From the NCBI RefSeq assembly GCF_000518785.1, contig NZ_JAEG01000020.1, positions 1-64,000 on the forward strand: 64,000 nucleotides of DNA, written 5' to 3'. The notes below the pieces were generated by a model. It did no database searches. It was not told the origin of the DNA and saw only the letters and a program-made list of their open reading frames with translations. Positions 8,155-16,092 of the stretch are shown piece by piece. This DNA is from Paenirhizobium selenitireducens ATCC BAA-1503. GTDB taxonomy: Bacteria > Pseudomonadota > Alphaproteobacteria > Rhizobiales > Rhizobiaceae. The translations under genes and the position numbers were made by a program. How positions within the stretch are numbered: the stretch's first letter is position 1; the number at the start of each line of letters is the position of its first letter.

Positions 8155-10233
8155 TCAGAGACCCTTGCGCACGAGAAGAATGGTGCCGTCGATCTGGATG
8201 ACGGCATCGAATGGCGACGTGACGATGGTGGAGGTTTCCCGCTCGACGATGACGGCAGGTCCCGTCACGCGCGCACCCGGCGACAGCGTATCGCGCGGCA
8301 CGATCGCGGTTTCCAGCGTCTTGCCGGAGGCGGGGTCGAAGACCGCCCGCGTGACAGGCACGGGTACCGCGCTACCATCCGTTTGAAGGGTGAAGCGCTC
8401 ACCCTCGGGACGAACGTCCTGGGCCTTGACCGACCAGGTGACGAACTCGATTTCCGGGCCCTCGACCGCGCGGCCGAAGAACTGGGCGTAACGCTCCTTG
8501 AAAGTGGCTTCAATCATGGCGGTGTCCGCCGCGGTGAAAGCGCGGTCCGGCAATGTTACCGGGATTTCCCACCCTTGACCGGCATAGCGCATAAAAGCTG
8601 TGATCTCGCGGATGATCGCGCCGTCCGTACCGACCCGGACGAAACCTTCGGCAGTCTTCTTCAGACCGTCGAGCATGGCGTTGACCGCATCGGCATCGAA
8701 GCTGGAGAGGCGCATGATCTTGGAGGCAAGCGCCTCATAGCCGAACGGGGCCTTCAGGAAGCCGATGGCCGAACCAACGCCCGCCCCTTGCGGAATAAGG
8801 CATTGATCGAGGTTCAGCTTCTCGCACAGCCGTGCAGCATGCAGAGGTGCGGCGCCGCCGAATGCGATCATGATGTTGTCGGAGATGTTCTTTCCGTTTT
8901 CGACAGCGTGAACGCGGGCCGCATTGGCCATGTTCTCATCGACAACCTCGACGATGCCGAAGGCGGCCGCTTCGGTCGCAAGCTTCAGCCTGTCGCCGAC
9001 ATCCCGCGTAATTGCCGCGCTTGCATTCTGAACGGAAAGCTTGATCTTTCCGCCGGCAAAATTATCGGGATCGAGCTTGCCGAGCACGAGATCCGCATCG
9101 GTAATGGCCGGCCGCTCGCCGCCGCGCTGGTAGCAGGCAGGTCCCGGCTCGGAGGCTGCCGATTCCGGGCCGGCCTGAATACGGCCCATGGCATCGACCC
9201 AGGCGATCGATCCGCCGCCCGCGCCGATCTCGATCATCTCGATCACCGGAATGGAGATCGGCATGCCCGACCCCTTGCAGAACCGGTAGGTGCGGGCGAC
9301 TTCAAACGTGCGCGCTGTCTGCGGCTGGTAATCCTCGATCAGGCAGATCTTCGCCGTGGTGCCGCCCATGTCGTAGGAGACGACGCGGTTGAGGCTGAAG
9401 CGGCGGGCGATATCAGCGGCGAAGATCGCCCCGCCCGCAGGACCGGATTCGACCAAACGAACCGGGAATTCCGATGCCGTCTCCACCGAGATCAGCCCAC
9501 CGCCCGAATGGATCATGAAGACCGGGCATTGCGCGCCCATTTTCTTCAACCGCACTTGCAGGCGCGATAGATAGTCAGCCATTTGCGGGCGTACATAGGC
9601 ATTGGCGCAGACCGTATTGAAACGTTCGAACTCGCGCATCTGCGGCGAGACTTCCGAGGAAATGGAGATCGGAATCGACAGTTTCTTCGACAGGATTTCG
9701 CGGGCGCGCTCCTCATGCGCCGGGTTCATGTAGGAGTGGATGAAACCGATGGCCACCGCCCCGAAGCCACGCTCCGCAATGACATCCGCCAAGGCTTCGA
9801 GTGCGGCTTCGTCAAGCGCCTGCAACTCCCTGCCCTGCGCATCAATGCGACCCTTGACCGGGAAACGGTCCTCGCGCGGGATCAGCGGCTTCGGCAAAAC
9901 GAGGCTCAGATCATATTGCTCGAAACGGTTCTCCGTGCGCATTTCGATGACGTCGCGGAAGCCTTCCGTGGTAATGAGCGCTGTGCGGGCGCCTCGGCGC
10001 TCGATCAGCGCGTTGGTTGCAAGCGTCGTTCCATGGATAACGATGTCGATGTCGCCAGGCGCAATGCCCGCATCCTTGATGACGATATCGATGCCATCGA
10101 GGATTGCCTGTTCCGGCGCCGAATAATTGGTCAGAACCTTTGTCGAGAAGAGCTTTCCACTGATATCGAGCGCGATATCGGTAAAGGTCCCGCCGATATC
10201 GGCACCAAGGCGGATGTCTTGACCCTGCGTCAT
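8155..10233 (-). CDS. Hydantoinase A/oxoprolinase family protein
   Basis: This 692-residue protein carries the actin-like ATPase phosphate motifs of the HyuA family: GADIGGTFTDIAL at residues 10-22 and SYDMGGTTAKICL near 290, with IGAGGGSIAWVD and the FGGAAPLHA stretch further on. The subunit binds ATP and phosphorylates the amide or keto substrate, working in a complex with HyuB. The start overlaps the stop of the ThDP-enzyme gene by 4 bp. No third small acetone-carboxylase subunit is present, which favours a hydantoinase/oxoprolinase role over ketone carboxylation. That choice is an inference. Confidence 0.92.
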   Translation of the reverse strand: MTQGQDIRLGADIGGTFTDIALDISGKLFSTKVLTNYSAPEQAILDGIDIVIKDAGIAPGDIDIVIHGTTLATNALIERRGARTALITTEGFRDVIEMRTENRFEQYDLSLVLPKPLIPREDRFPVKGRIDAQGRELQALDEAALEALADVIAERGFGAVAIGFIHSYMNPAHEERAREILSKKLSIPISISSEVSPQMREFERFNTVCANAYVRPQMADYLSRLQVRLKKMGAQCPVFMIHSGGGLISVETASEFPVRLVESGPAGGAIFAADIARRFSLNRVVSYDMGGTTAKICLIEDYQPQTARTFEVARTYRFCKGSGMPISIPVIEMIEIGAGGGSIAWVDAMGRIQAGPESAASEPGPACYQRGGERPAITDADLVLGKLDPDNFAGGKIKLSVQNASAAITRDVGDRLKLATEAAAFGIVEVVDENMANAARVHAVENGKNISDNIMIAFGGAAPLHAARLCEKLNLDQCLIPQGAGVGSAIGFLKAPFGYEALASKIMRLSSFDADAVNAMLDGLKKTAEGFVRVGTDGAIIREITAFMRYAGQGWEIPVTLPDRAFTAADTAMIEATFKERYAQFFGRAVEGPEIEFVTWSVKAQDVRPEGERFTLQTDGSAVPVPVTRAVFDPASGKTLETAIVPRDTLSPGARVTGPAVIVERETSTIVTSPFDAVIQIDGTILLVRKGL

Positions 10234-11912
10234 GCGGTTTCCTTTGCAGATAGAGCAACCTTGCGCATCTGGCTCAGTGTTTGGCGAGGCGTCAACGCCT
10301 CAGGTGAAATGTCGAGATCGAGAAGCGCGCCGGTTTTCGATGCTCTGGCGCGCTCGAACGCGGCCGCGAAATCGTTCGTCGATGCTACCCGCTCGGCATG
10401 GAAACCGTAGGCTTTCGCTAGCGTCACGAAATCCGGGTTGATCATCGTCGTGCCGGAAACCCGTTCCGGGTAATGCCGCTCCTGATGGGCGCGGATGGTG
10501 CCGTAGATGCCGTTGTTGAGCAGCAGGATGATCGGTTGCGCCCCATGCTGGAGGGCGGTCGCCAGTTCCTGACAATTCATCTGGAAATCGCCGTCCCCGG
10601 CAAAGCAGACGACGGTGCGCTCTGGATGTGCCACTTTCGCAGCAACGGCCGCCGGAACGCCGTAGCCCATCGCACCGGATTGTGGGGCGAGCAGGCGCGC
10701 TTTTGGTCCGAACTTGAAGAACTTGTTGGGCCATACGGTGAAGTTGCCGGCGCCGTTGGTCAGGATCACATCTTCCGGCAGGATGCCGTTCAAGAGAGCC
10801 GAAACCTTACCCATGTCGACCGGGGACGGCAGGTCGGGAAGGACAAAACCCTTTTCATAGGCCGTTCGCCCCTTGGCCCGCCATTCCGCCCAGGCACCCT
10901 TGACGGGTTCAAGGGCGCCAAGTGCCTCTGCAAAGGCGTTCGGACCGGCGTGAATTCCGAGTGCGGGCCGATAGACCTTGCCTATTTCCAGATCAGAACC
11001 GTGAACGTGAATGATCTGCTGGCGGGGCTGCGGCATGTCGAACAGCGTGTAACCGTCGGTCGAATTTTCCCCGAAGCGGTTGTTGACCGCCAGAACGACA
11101 TCGGCCTCGCGCAGCAGTTCCTTGACCGAAGCGACCATGCCGACCCCCGCTTCACCGCAGAAGGTGGGAGAAGCGTTGTCGTACTGATCCTGATAACGAA
11201 ACACGGACACGACCGGAATGTCGGACGCCTCGGCAAAACGCTGAATGGCCGCCGTCGAACCGTCCGTCCAGTTGCAGCCACCGTAGAGAATAACGGGACG
11301 CTTTGCTCCTACCAGCATTCCACGCAGGCGTTGCATGGCCGACGCCGACGGCGCGGGCTCAGCGATCTCGACCGGAGCGGACAGCGGCGCTGCGTTCGTC
11401 ATAGACGTCAGCATGTCCTCGGGAAGAGCGATAACGATAGGGCCCGGACGGCCGGAAAGCGCCAACGTCCAGGCACGCGAGAGAATTTCCGGGATGCGCT
11501 CGACCTGATCGATCTCGCCCGCCCACTTGGCCATCGTACCGAACACGGCCTTGTAGTCCACTTCCTGGAAGGCTTCCCGCCCCTTCATGTCGGTTCCGAC
11601 CTGGCCGACGAAAAGAATCATCGGTGCAGAATCCTGCATGGCTGTGTGTACGCCGATGGAGGCGTTGGTCGCACCAGGACCCCGGGTAACGAAACAGATG
11701 CCTGGCTGACCGGTCAGCTTGCCGTAGGCCGCCGCCATGAACGCGGCACCGCCTTCGTTGCGGCATAGAACATAGTCGAGGCGTCCTCCGGTGTCGTACA
11801 GCGCATCGAGCACCGCGAGATAGCTTTCGCCCGGCACGCCGAAGCTCTTCGTCGCTCCCAGCGCCAAGAGGCAATCGACGAGCAGCTGCCCTCCATTACG
11901 TTCCATATCCAT
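10230..11912 (-). CDS. Thiamine-diphosphate-binding enzyme (acetolactate synthase/benzoylformate decarboxylase superfamily)
   Basis: The protein has 560 residues in the usual three-domain order. The catalytic glutamate is E53 in RNEGGAAFMA. The central domain is about residues 190-335. The ThDP/Mg motif is GDG at 438-440 ending in NN at 465-466 (LLLNNGIYGTIRAHQE). The frame extends farther upstream, but I chose the ATG at 11912, preceded by ACAGGAAC, because family homology begins there (QLLVDCLLALGATKSFGVPGE). The gene overlaps the upstream SDR-like gene by 17 bp and hyuA by 4 bp. It probably decarboxylates or ligates a 2-oxo acid made by the aminotransferase. The regulatory small subunit of true acetolactate synthase is absent. 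Confidence 0.9.
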   Translation of the reverse strand: MDMERNGGQLLVDCLLALGATKSFGVPGESYLAVLDALYDTGGRLDYVLCRNEGGAAFMAAAYGKLTGQPGICFVTRGPGATNASIGVHTAMQDSAPMILFVGQVGTDMKGREAFQEVDYKAVFGTMAKWAGEIDQVERIPEILSRAWTLALSGRPGPIVIALPEDMLTSMTNAAPLSAPVEIAEPAPSASAMQRLRGMLVGAKRPVILYGGCNWTDGSTAAIQRFAEASDIPVVSVFRYQDQYDNASPTFCGEAGVGMVASVKELLREADVVLAVNNRFGENSTDGYTLFDMPQPRQQIIHVHGSDLEIGKVYRPALGIHAGPNAFAEALGALEPVKGAWAEWRAKGRTAYEKGFVLPDLPSPVDMGKVSALLNGILPEDVILTNGAGNFTVWPNKFFKFGPKARLLAPQSGAMGYGVPAAVAAKVAHPERTVVCFAGDGDFQMNCQELATALQHGAQPIILLLNNGIYGTIRAHQERHYPERVSGTTMINPDFVTLAKAYGFHAERVASTNDFAAAFERARASKTGALLDLDISPEALTPRQTLSQMRKVALSAKETA

Positions 11913-12507
11913 GTTCCTGTCGTTCGATGGTATGAGATTGAAAACCGGATGCCGATAGCAGCGAGAGGACCTGCAAACCCAGATGCCGGAAAGGCGGCTT
12001 TCCCGAAGAGAGACGGTGGACGAAAACCCCGCTGCTCCGGACCTCGTCAGCAAGAGCGCGCGCAAAGCCGTCGATCGCACCTGCGGCGGCCCGCTCGATC
12101 GCACTTTTCGCGTCCGCATCGTCAAGGGAGAGCATCACGAAGGCCCCGCGGCCCCGTTCGATCATCGAAGGCAGGATGGCACGGGTGACATGCAGCGTAG
12201 CCGACAGGTTCACTTCGAGAGCCATATCGATATCGGCTTCGGCCAGTCCCAGAAATCTGGTCTCCTCGGGCCAGCGGAGCGCTGCATGGATAAGGACATC
12301 TGGTTCCAGCCCTTCCGCAACGGCGCGCACATATTCGCGATCCGTCAAATCCATCGCCAGAGGCACGATTCCGTGTTCGCCGCGCATCTCATCGAGCGCA
12401 ATGCGATCACGACCAAGCGCGTGCACTTCCCAGCCTTCTTTTGCAAGCATCGTGGCGATCGCGCGTCCGGGAGCTCGCGTCGCCCCCGTGATAAGTGCTT
12501 TCGTCAT
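11896..12507 (-). CDS. SDR-fold protein lacking the YxxxK catalytic pair
   Basis: This is the first gene of the operon, 203 residues long. It has an SDR nucleotide-binding start (ALITGATRAPGRAIATML) and a helix pattern typical of the fold (DGFARALADEVR). At the site where a classical SDR has Tyr-x-x-x-Lys, this protein has I137-E-R-A-A141, and NNAG is replaced by HAAL. It may therefore be a non-enzymatic partner or use different chemistry. I chose ATG 12507, preceded by GGGGAT at suitable spacing; an in-frame GTG at 12528 is the alternative. The C-terminus overlaps the ThDP gene start. Confidence 0.75.
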   Translation of the reverse strand: MTKALITGATRAPGRAIATMLAKEGWEVHALGRDRIALDEMRGEHGIVPLAMDLTDREYVRAVAEGLEPDVLIHAALRWPEETRFLGLAEADIDMALEVNLSATLHVTRAILPSMIERGRGAFVMLSLDDADAKSAIERAAAGAIDGFARALADEVRSSGVFVHRLSSGKPPFRHLGLQVLSLLSASGFQSHTIERQEHGYGT

Positions 12508-12833
12508 TGCACGATCCCCATGAGGCACGTGGGAGCATGCACGCGGAAGCCATCGGCTTAAACGAAGAAATTGACACGCTTAGACAAGTTCTTCTTGTCC
12601 CGGCTGGCTATCCGAAGCGCCTCTCCGAAAGCCAGCCTCGGTCGAGGGCCCGTGTGGCGGCTATCGAGAATGCGAGCGCAAAGGAATGTGAACTTGCTCT
12701 TGATAGGATTCGAACCATAAACCCGTCCCTCAAGTTTACTAAGCGATTGAAACTGCGATCATTTGGTGCACGCAGGTAGTTGGCGCGGAATAAGCATAAT
12801 TATGGAACCGTGCCGCGCTGATTTCCCCTGCCC
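12508..12833. other. Intergenic region, probable promoter of the hyu operon
   Basis: About 326 bp separate the sigma-54 activator's stop from the first gene of the hydantoinase operon, both on the minus strand. The operon promoter must lie here or further upstream. I see no clear -35/-10 or -24/-12 element on the minus strand and no convincing gene. Short frames here have no recognisable content. Confidence 0.5.
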
Positions 12834-14708
12834 TTATGGGTTTCTGGCGTATTTGTAGACGGTGTTGCGTGAGACGCCGAGCGTCCGTGCCGTTAGGCTG
12901 ATGTTGTTTCCGTTGCTGCGCAGCATCTCGGTGACTTCCCGACCGATCTTGGTGCGCAGGGAATGGGTCTGGCGGCCGACGCCTGCTCCTGGGTGGCCGA
13001 GCAAATCGAGAACATCGGAAGATGCAATCCTGTTTCCGTCTGCGGCCATCACCAGTTGCAGCAGGGCGGAGCGCAGTTCACGCATGTTTCCGCGCCAGTC
13101 GAATGCCGCCATCAGCGTCGCAGCGGCGGGATCGATCTGCGTGCCGGGCGAAATCTCCGCCAGCATGCTGTCGAGCACAGTGCCGAAATCGGTTCGGTCG
13201 CGCAGCGCCGGCAGTTCCAGACGAATGACGCCAAGGCGATAGAACAGATCCTCACGAAAGCGCTTGGTGGCGATCGCCTCCTCAAGGTCGACATTGGTGG
13301 CAGCGACGATCTGCGTATCGACCTTGCGCACCTGATGGCCGCCGACCGGGCGGACTTCGGAACTGTCGAGGAAGCGCAACAGCGCGACCTGGCTTGATAG
13401 CGGCATGTCGCCGATCTCGTCGAGGAAAAGTGTGCCACGATCGGCGGCGACGGCCAGCCCCTCGGCGCCCGTGCGCTGGGCTCCGGTGAAGGCGCCGCCG
13501 ACATAGCCGAAGAGTTCGGCCTCCAGCAGATGCTCGGGCAGCGCGCCGCAGTTGACGGCGATGAAGCTCCCCTGCCGCCCGCTTGCCCTGTGGATATGGC
13601 GTGCTAGCATTTCCTTGCCGGTACCGCTTTCGCCACAGATCAGGAAAGGTGGCTTGAAGCGGACGGCGCGGGCTATCTTGTCCAGTTGCTGGCGCACGAC
13701 GGCGTCGTTGGCGACGAAGTCGGGCTTCGTCGAGGGCAGCAGACCACCGCTGGCCGTGTTGGCGCTGACTGTTTTTCCGGCCTGGGGCAAGCGCCTCTCG
13801 AAACTGTGACGATTGCGCCAGTGGACGGCGTAACGGCTGCCGAAACCATCGCGCAGCGTCGGCTGCCGGCTGTTCGACATCTCCGCCAGAGCCAGATCGA
13901 ACGGAGTGTCGAAGATGGCGTTGAATTCCGTGCCGGGGCGCAGCGGGATACCGCGCAGGATCTCCCGTGCACGTTTGTTGACCGCCACCAGCCGTCCATT
14001 GGCATCGAACGAGACAAGCCCCCCGCTGACCGAATTCAGCAGTTCCCAGCGGGAATGAAACAGCACGACGATGTGCTTTTCCTGCTGGGCGAGAAACAGC
14101 GAGTTTTCGATATGAGTGGCGGCCATACGCATCAGCGCCAGGGTATGGCTGTGGCGTGCGCTGCAGTCGGACGAGGCGTCGAGCACGCCGGCAAGTTCAC
14201 CGTCGGAATGCAGTATCGGCGCGGCAAAGCAGCTGACATCGGAATAGGCGGCAAAGAAGTGTTCCTCGCCATGAACGATCAGCGGCTGGCGACCGGCCGC
14301 GCAGGTTCCCAGAGCATTGGTGCCGCGCAGGCTTTCCTTCCACACAGCGCCCGGCACGATCCCGCGACCCGGCCTGCTGGACTGGAAGTCGCCATCGGCG
14401 ATGGTATCGAGCACCGTTCCTTCGGCATTGCCGAAGGCGATCAGGAAATTGCTCCCGGCGATCTGCTGATAGAGCGAATGCATTTCGGCCACGGCGAAGC
14501 GATGGGTCAGTTCATCGCGCTCGCGCAACTGCTTGAGTTCCCGCGTGCCGATCTGGATCGGCGGCGGCGTCACCCGAGGATCGAGCCCGGATTCGATGCA
14601 GCGCTGCCAACTCTCGGCGATCTGCGGATTGACGAGATTGCCGTCGACCTGTCCACCCTGCATCAACGTGATCCTGAGCCTCTTCAGGCGCTCAGTCCGT
14701 GAAAGCAT
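12834..14708 (-). CDS. Sigma-54-dependent activator, AcoR-like (GAF-AAA+-Fis)
   Basis: The protein has 624 residues. The N-terminal ~320 form a GAF/PAS-type sensor of the AcoR family (ADGDFQSSRPGRGIVPGAVW, GTNALGTCAAGRQP). The AAA+ domain has Walker A GESGTGKE near 355, the sigma-54 contact loop GAFTGA near 405 and Walker B GTLFLDEIGDMP. The Fis-type HTH ends the protein (ARTLGVSRNTVYKYARNP). AcoR-type activators sense small alcohols, ketones or their metabolites. It is divergent from the alcohol dehydrogenase/ABC operon, and the shared intergenic region contains a -24/-12 promoter and a palindrome, so it very likely activates that operon. Confidence 0.93.
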   Translation of the reverse strand: MLSRTERLKRLRITLMQGGQVDGNLVNPQIAESWQRCIESGLDPRVTPPPIQIGTRELKQLRERDELTHRFAVAEMHSLYQQIAGSNFLIAFGNAEGTVLDTIADGDFQSSRPGRGIVPGAVWKESLRGTNALGTCAAGRQPLIVHGEEHFFAAYSDVSCFAAPILHSDGELAGVLDASSDCSARHSHTLALMRMAATHIENSLFLAQQEKHIVVLFHSRWELLNSVSGGLVSFDANGRLVAVNKRAREILRGIPLRPGTEFNAIFDTPFDLALAEMSNSRQPTLRDGFGSRYAVHWRNRHSFERRLPQAGKTVSANTASGGLLPSTKPDFVANDAVVRQQLDKIARAVRFKPPFLICGESGTGKEMLARHIHRASGRQGSFIAVNCGALPEHLLEAELFGYVGGAFTGAQRTGAEGLAVAADRGTLFLDEIGDMPLSSQVALLRFLDSSEVRPVGGHQVRKVDTQIVAATNVDLEEAIATKRFREDLFYRLGVIRLELPALRDRTDFGTVLDSMLAEISPGTQIDPAAATLMAAFDWRGNMRELRSALLQLVMAADGNRIASSDVLDLLGHPGAGVGRQTHSLRTKIGREVTEMLRSNGNNISLTARTLGVSRNTVYKYARNP

Positions 14709-14808
14709 CTGTCTGTTCCCCCCGGACAGCGCCTCTCCTCAGGCTTTTCAAGGGTTTTGTCCCTTCTTGTCCGGGTCTTAGTGGACCAATTTTCGCTGCC
14801 GCTGGCAA

Positions 14809-14827
14809 GTGTTCATGATTTGAACAC
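14809..14827. promoter_or_regulatory. 19-bp palindrome, probable upstream activator site
   Basis: GTGTTCA-TGATT-TGAACAC is a perfect 7-bp inverted repeat about 110 bp upstream of the -24/-12 promoter, the usual place for a Fis-type activator dimer. A weaker relative (TGTT...TGAACA) sits at 14843-14859. The likely binder is the divergent AcoR-like protein. Confidence 0.65.
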
Positions 14828-14936
14828 GTGAAGCCCTGCCGATGTTGTGGGCCTGAACATCATGCGCTGCCGCGAGCGCACCGCACCAAAACCTCATCTC
14901 TTTGATTTCACTTATCTCTTCCAGGTGAACAGGCAG

Positions 14937-14954
14937 TTGGCACGGCAACTGCAA
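14937..14954 (+). promoter_or_regulatory. Sigma-54 (-24/-12) promoter
   Basis: TTGGCACGGCAACTGCAA has the GG-N10-GC spacing of RpoN promoters and matches the TGGCAC...TTGC consensus except for one base in the -12 box. It lies 45 bp before the alcohol dehydrogenase start codon and next to a gene for a GAFTGA-containing activator. Confidence 0.8.
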
Positions 14955-14998
14955 TGAGAAAGGCGGAATGACAATGCGCCGAGTGAGGAGGCTTTGGA

Positions 14999-16042
14999 AT
15001 GAAGGCAGCAGTTCTGCACGAATATGACGAGAAGCTCGAGAAGAGCGAATTCGTAGTTTACGAGGATGTGCCCGATCCCCGTATCGAGGGGCCAAACGAT
15101 GTGATCGTGCGGATCGGCGGGGCGGGCGTCTGCCGCACTGACCTGCACGTCATCGAAGGCCTGTGGCGCAACAATTCCGATGTCCATCTGCCCTATATCA
15201 TGGGGCACGAAAACGCCGGATGGGTTGAGGAAGTCGGTCCGGGCGTCACGCATTTCAAGCCGGGCGACGCGGTGATCTGCCATCCGCTGGTCACGTCGGG
15301 CCATTGCCTCGCCTGCCGGCGCGGCAATGACATGCATGCCGAGGAAAGCTCCTTTCCCGGAATCAATACCAATGGCGGCTATGCCGAATATCTGCGGACC
15401 GGCGCACGCTCGCTGATCAAGCTGCCGAAGACGCTCGCACCGAAGGATGTGGCGCCCTACACCGATGCCGGCCTTACCGCCTACCGTGCCTGCAAGAAGG
15501 CCGCCCAGCACCTTCTGCCCGGACAATATGCCGTGGTGATCGGCGTCGGCGGCCTCGGTCATATCGGCGTCCAGGTGCTGAAATCGCTCTGTGCGGCGAA
15601 GGTCATCGCCGTCGACCGCTCGAAGGAAGCGCTTGAGCTTGCCGCCAAGTGCGGCGCCGACGAACTGGTGCTCGCCAATGGCGAACAGGTCGACAAGGTG
15701 CTCGCATTGACCGGCGGATGGGGCGCCGAGGCCGTCATCGATTTCGTCGGCGAAGGCAGTGCGATCCTGGAGGGGCTCGCCATGACCCGCAACGACGGCG
15801 CCTACTACATCGTCGGCTATGGAGGAAAGCTCGAGATCCCGACCATCGACATGATCACGTCGGAAAAACGGATCGTCGGCAATCTCGTCGGCACCTATCC
15901 CGAACTGGTCGAACTCATGGCGCTTGCCGATCAGGGCAAGGTCCACCTGGCAACGGCGGAATACCGGCTGGCCGATGCCAACCGCGCCCTGCTCGACCTT
16001 CACCACGGCAAGATTCACGGCCGCGCAGTGCTTATTCCTTGA
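14999..16042 (+). CDS. Zinc-dependent NAD(P) alcohol dehydrogenase (MDR family)
   Basis: This 347-residue medium-chain dehydrogenase has catalytic-zinc residues C45 (GVCRTD) and H70-E71 (GHENAGWVEEVG) and a Rossmann motif GVGGLGHIGVQ near 183. The structural-zinc lobe looks incomplete: C94, C103 and C106 are present, but the later cysteine position reads RRGNDMHAEES. An AGGAGG ribosome site precedes the ATG. It is the first gene behind the sigma-54 promoter and is followed by an ABC importer, so it probably oxidises the imported alcohol or polyol to an aldehyde or ketone. Confidence 0.9.
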   Translation: MKAAVLHEYDEKLEKSEFVVYEDVPDPRIEGPNDVIVRIGGAGVCRTDLHVIEGLWRNNSDVHLPYIMGHENAGWVEEVGPGVTHFKPGDAVICHPLVTSGHCLACRRGNDMHAEESSFPGINTNGGYAEYLRTGARSLIKLPKTLAPKDVAPYTDAGLTAYRACKKAAQHLLPGQYAVVIGVGGLGHIGVQVLKSLCAAKVIAVDRSKEALELAAKCGADELVLANGEQVDKVLALTGGWGAEAVIDFVGEGSAILEGLAMTRNDGAYYIVGYGGKLEIPTIDMITSEKRIVGNLVGTYPELVELMALADQGKVHLATAEYRLADANRALLDLHHGKIHGRAVLIP

Positions 16043-16048
16043 GGAGGA

Positions 16049-16064
16049 GCCGGCTTTCGCCGGC
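16049..16064 (+). promoter_or_regulatory. Short hairpin between dehydrogenase and binding-protein genes
   Basis: GCCGGC-TTTC-GCCGGC forms a 6-bp stem with a tetraloop, a few bases after the dehydrogenase stop. It is followed by AAGGATTTT. It is too weak to be a sure terminator and may modulate mRNA processing. Confidence 0.4.
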
Positions 16065-16092
16065 AAGGATTTTAAACCTGGGAGAGAGAAAC

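Noticed and set aside
8383..9570. Long 395-codon frame antisense to hyuA
   Set aside because: Long shadow frames are expected opposite GC-rich genes; hyuA has clear ATPase motifs and operon overlaps.
12695..12712. GGTTCGAATCC on the minus strand, resembling a tRNA T-loop
   Set aside because: The flanking bases do not form a T-stem, and no D-arm, anticodon arm or acceptor stem can be drawn around it.
12779..12798. TTGGCGCGGAATAAGCAT, sigma-54-like on the plus strand
   Set aside because: Spacing fits, but it points into the 3' end of the activator gene with no gene to drive, and the -12 box lacks the usual TT.
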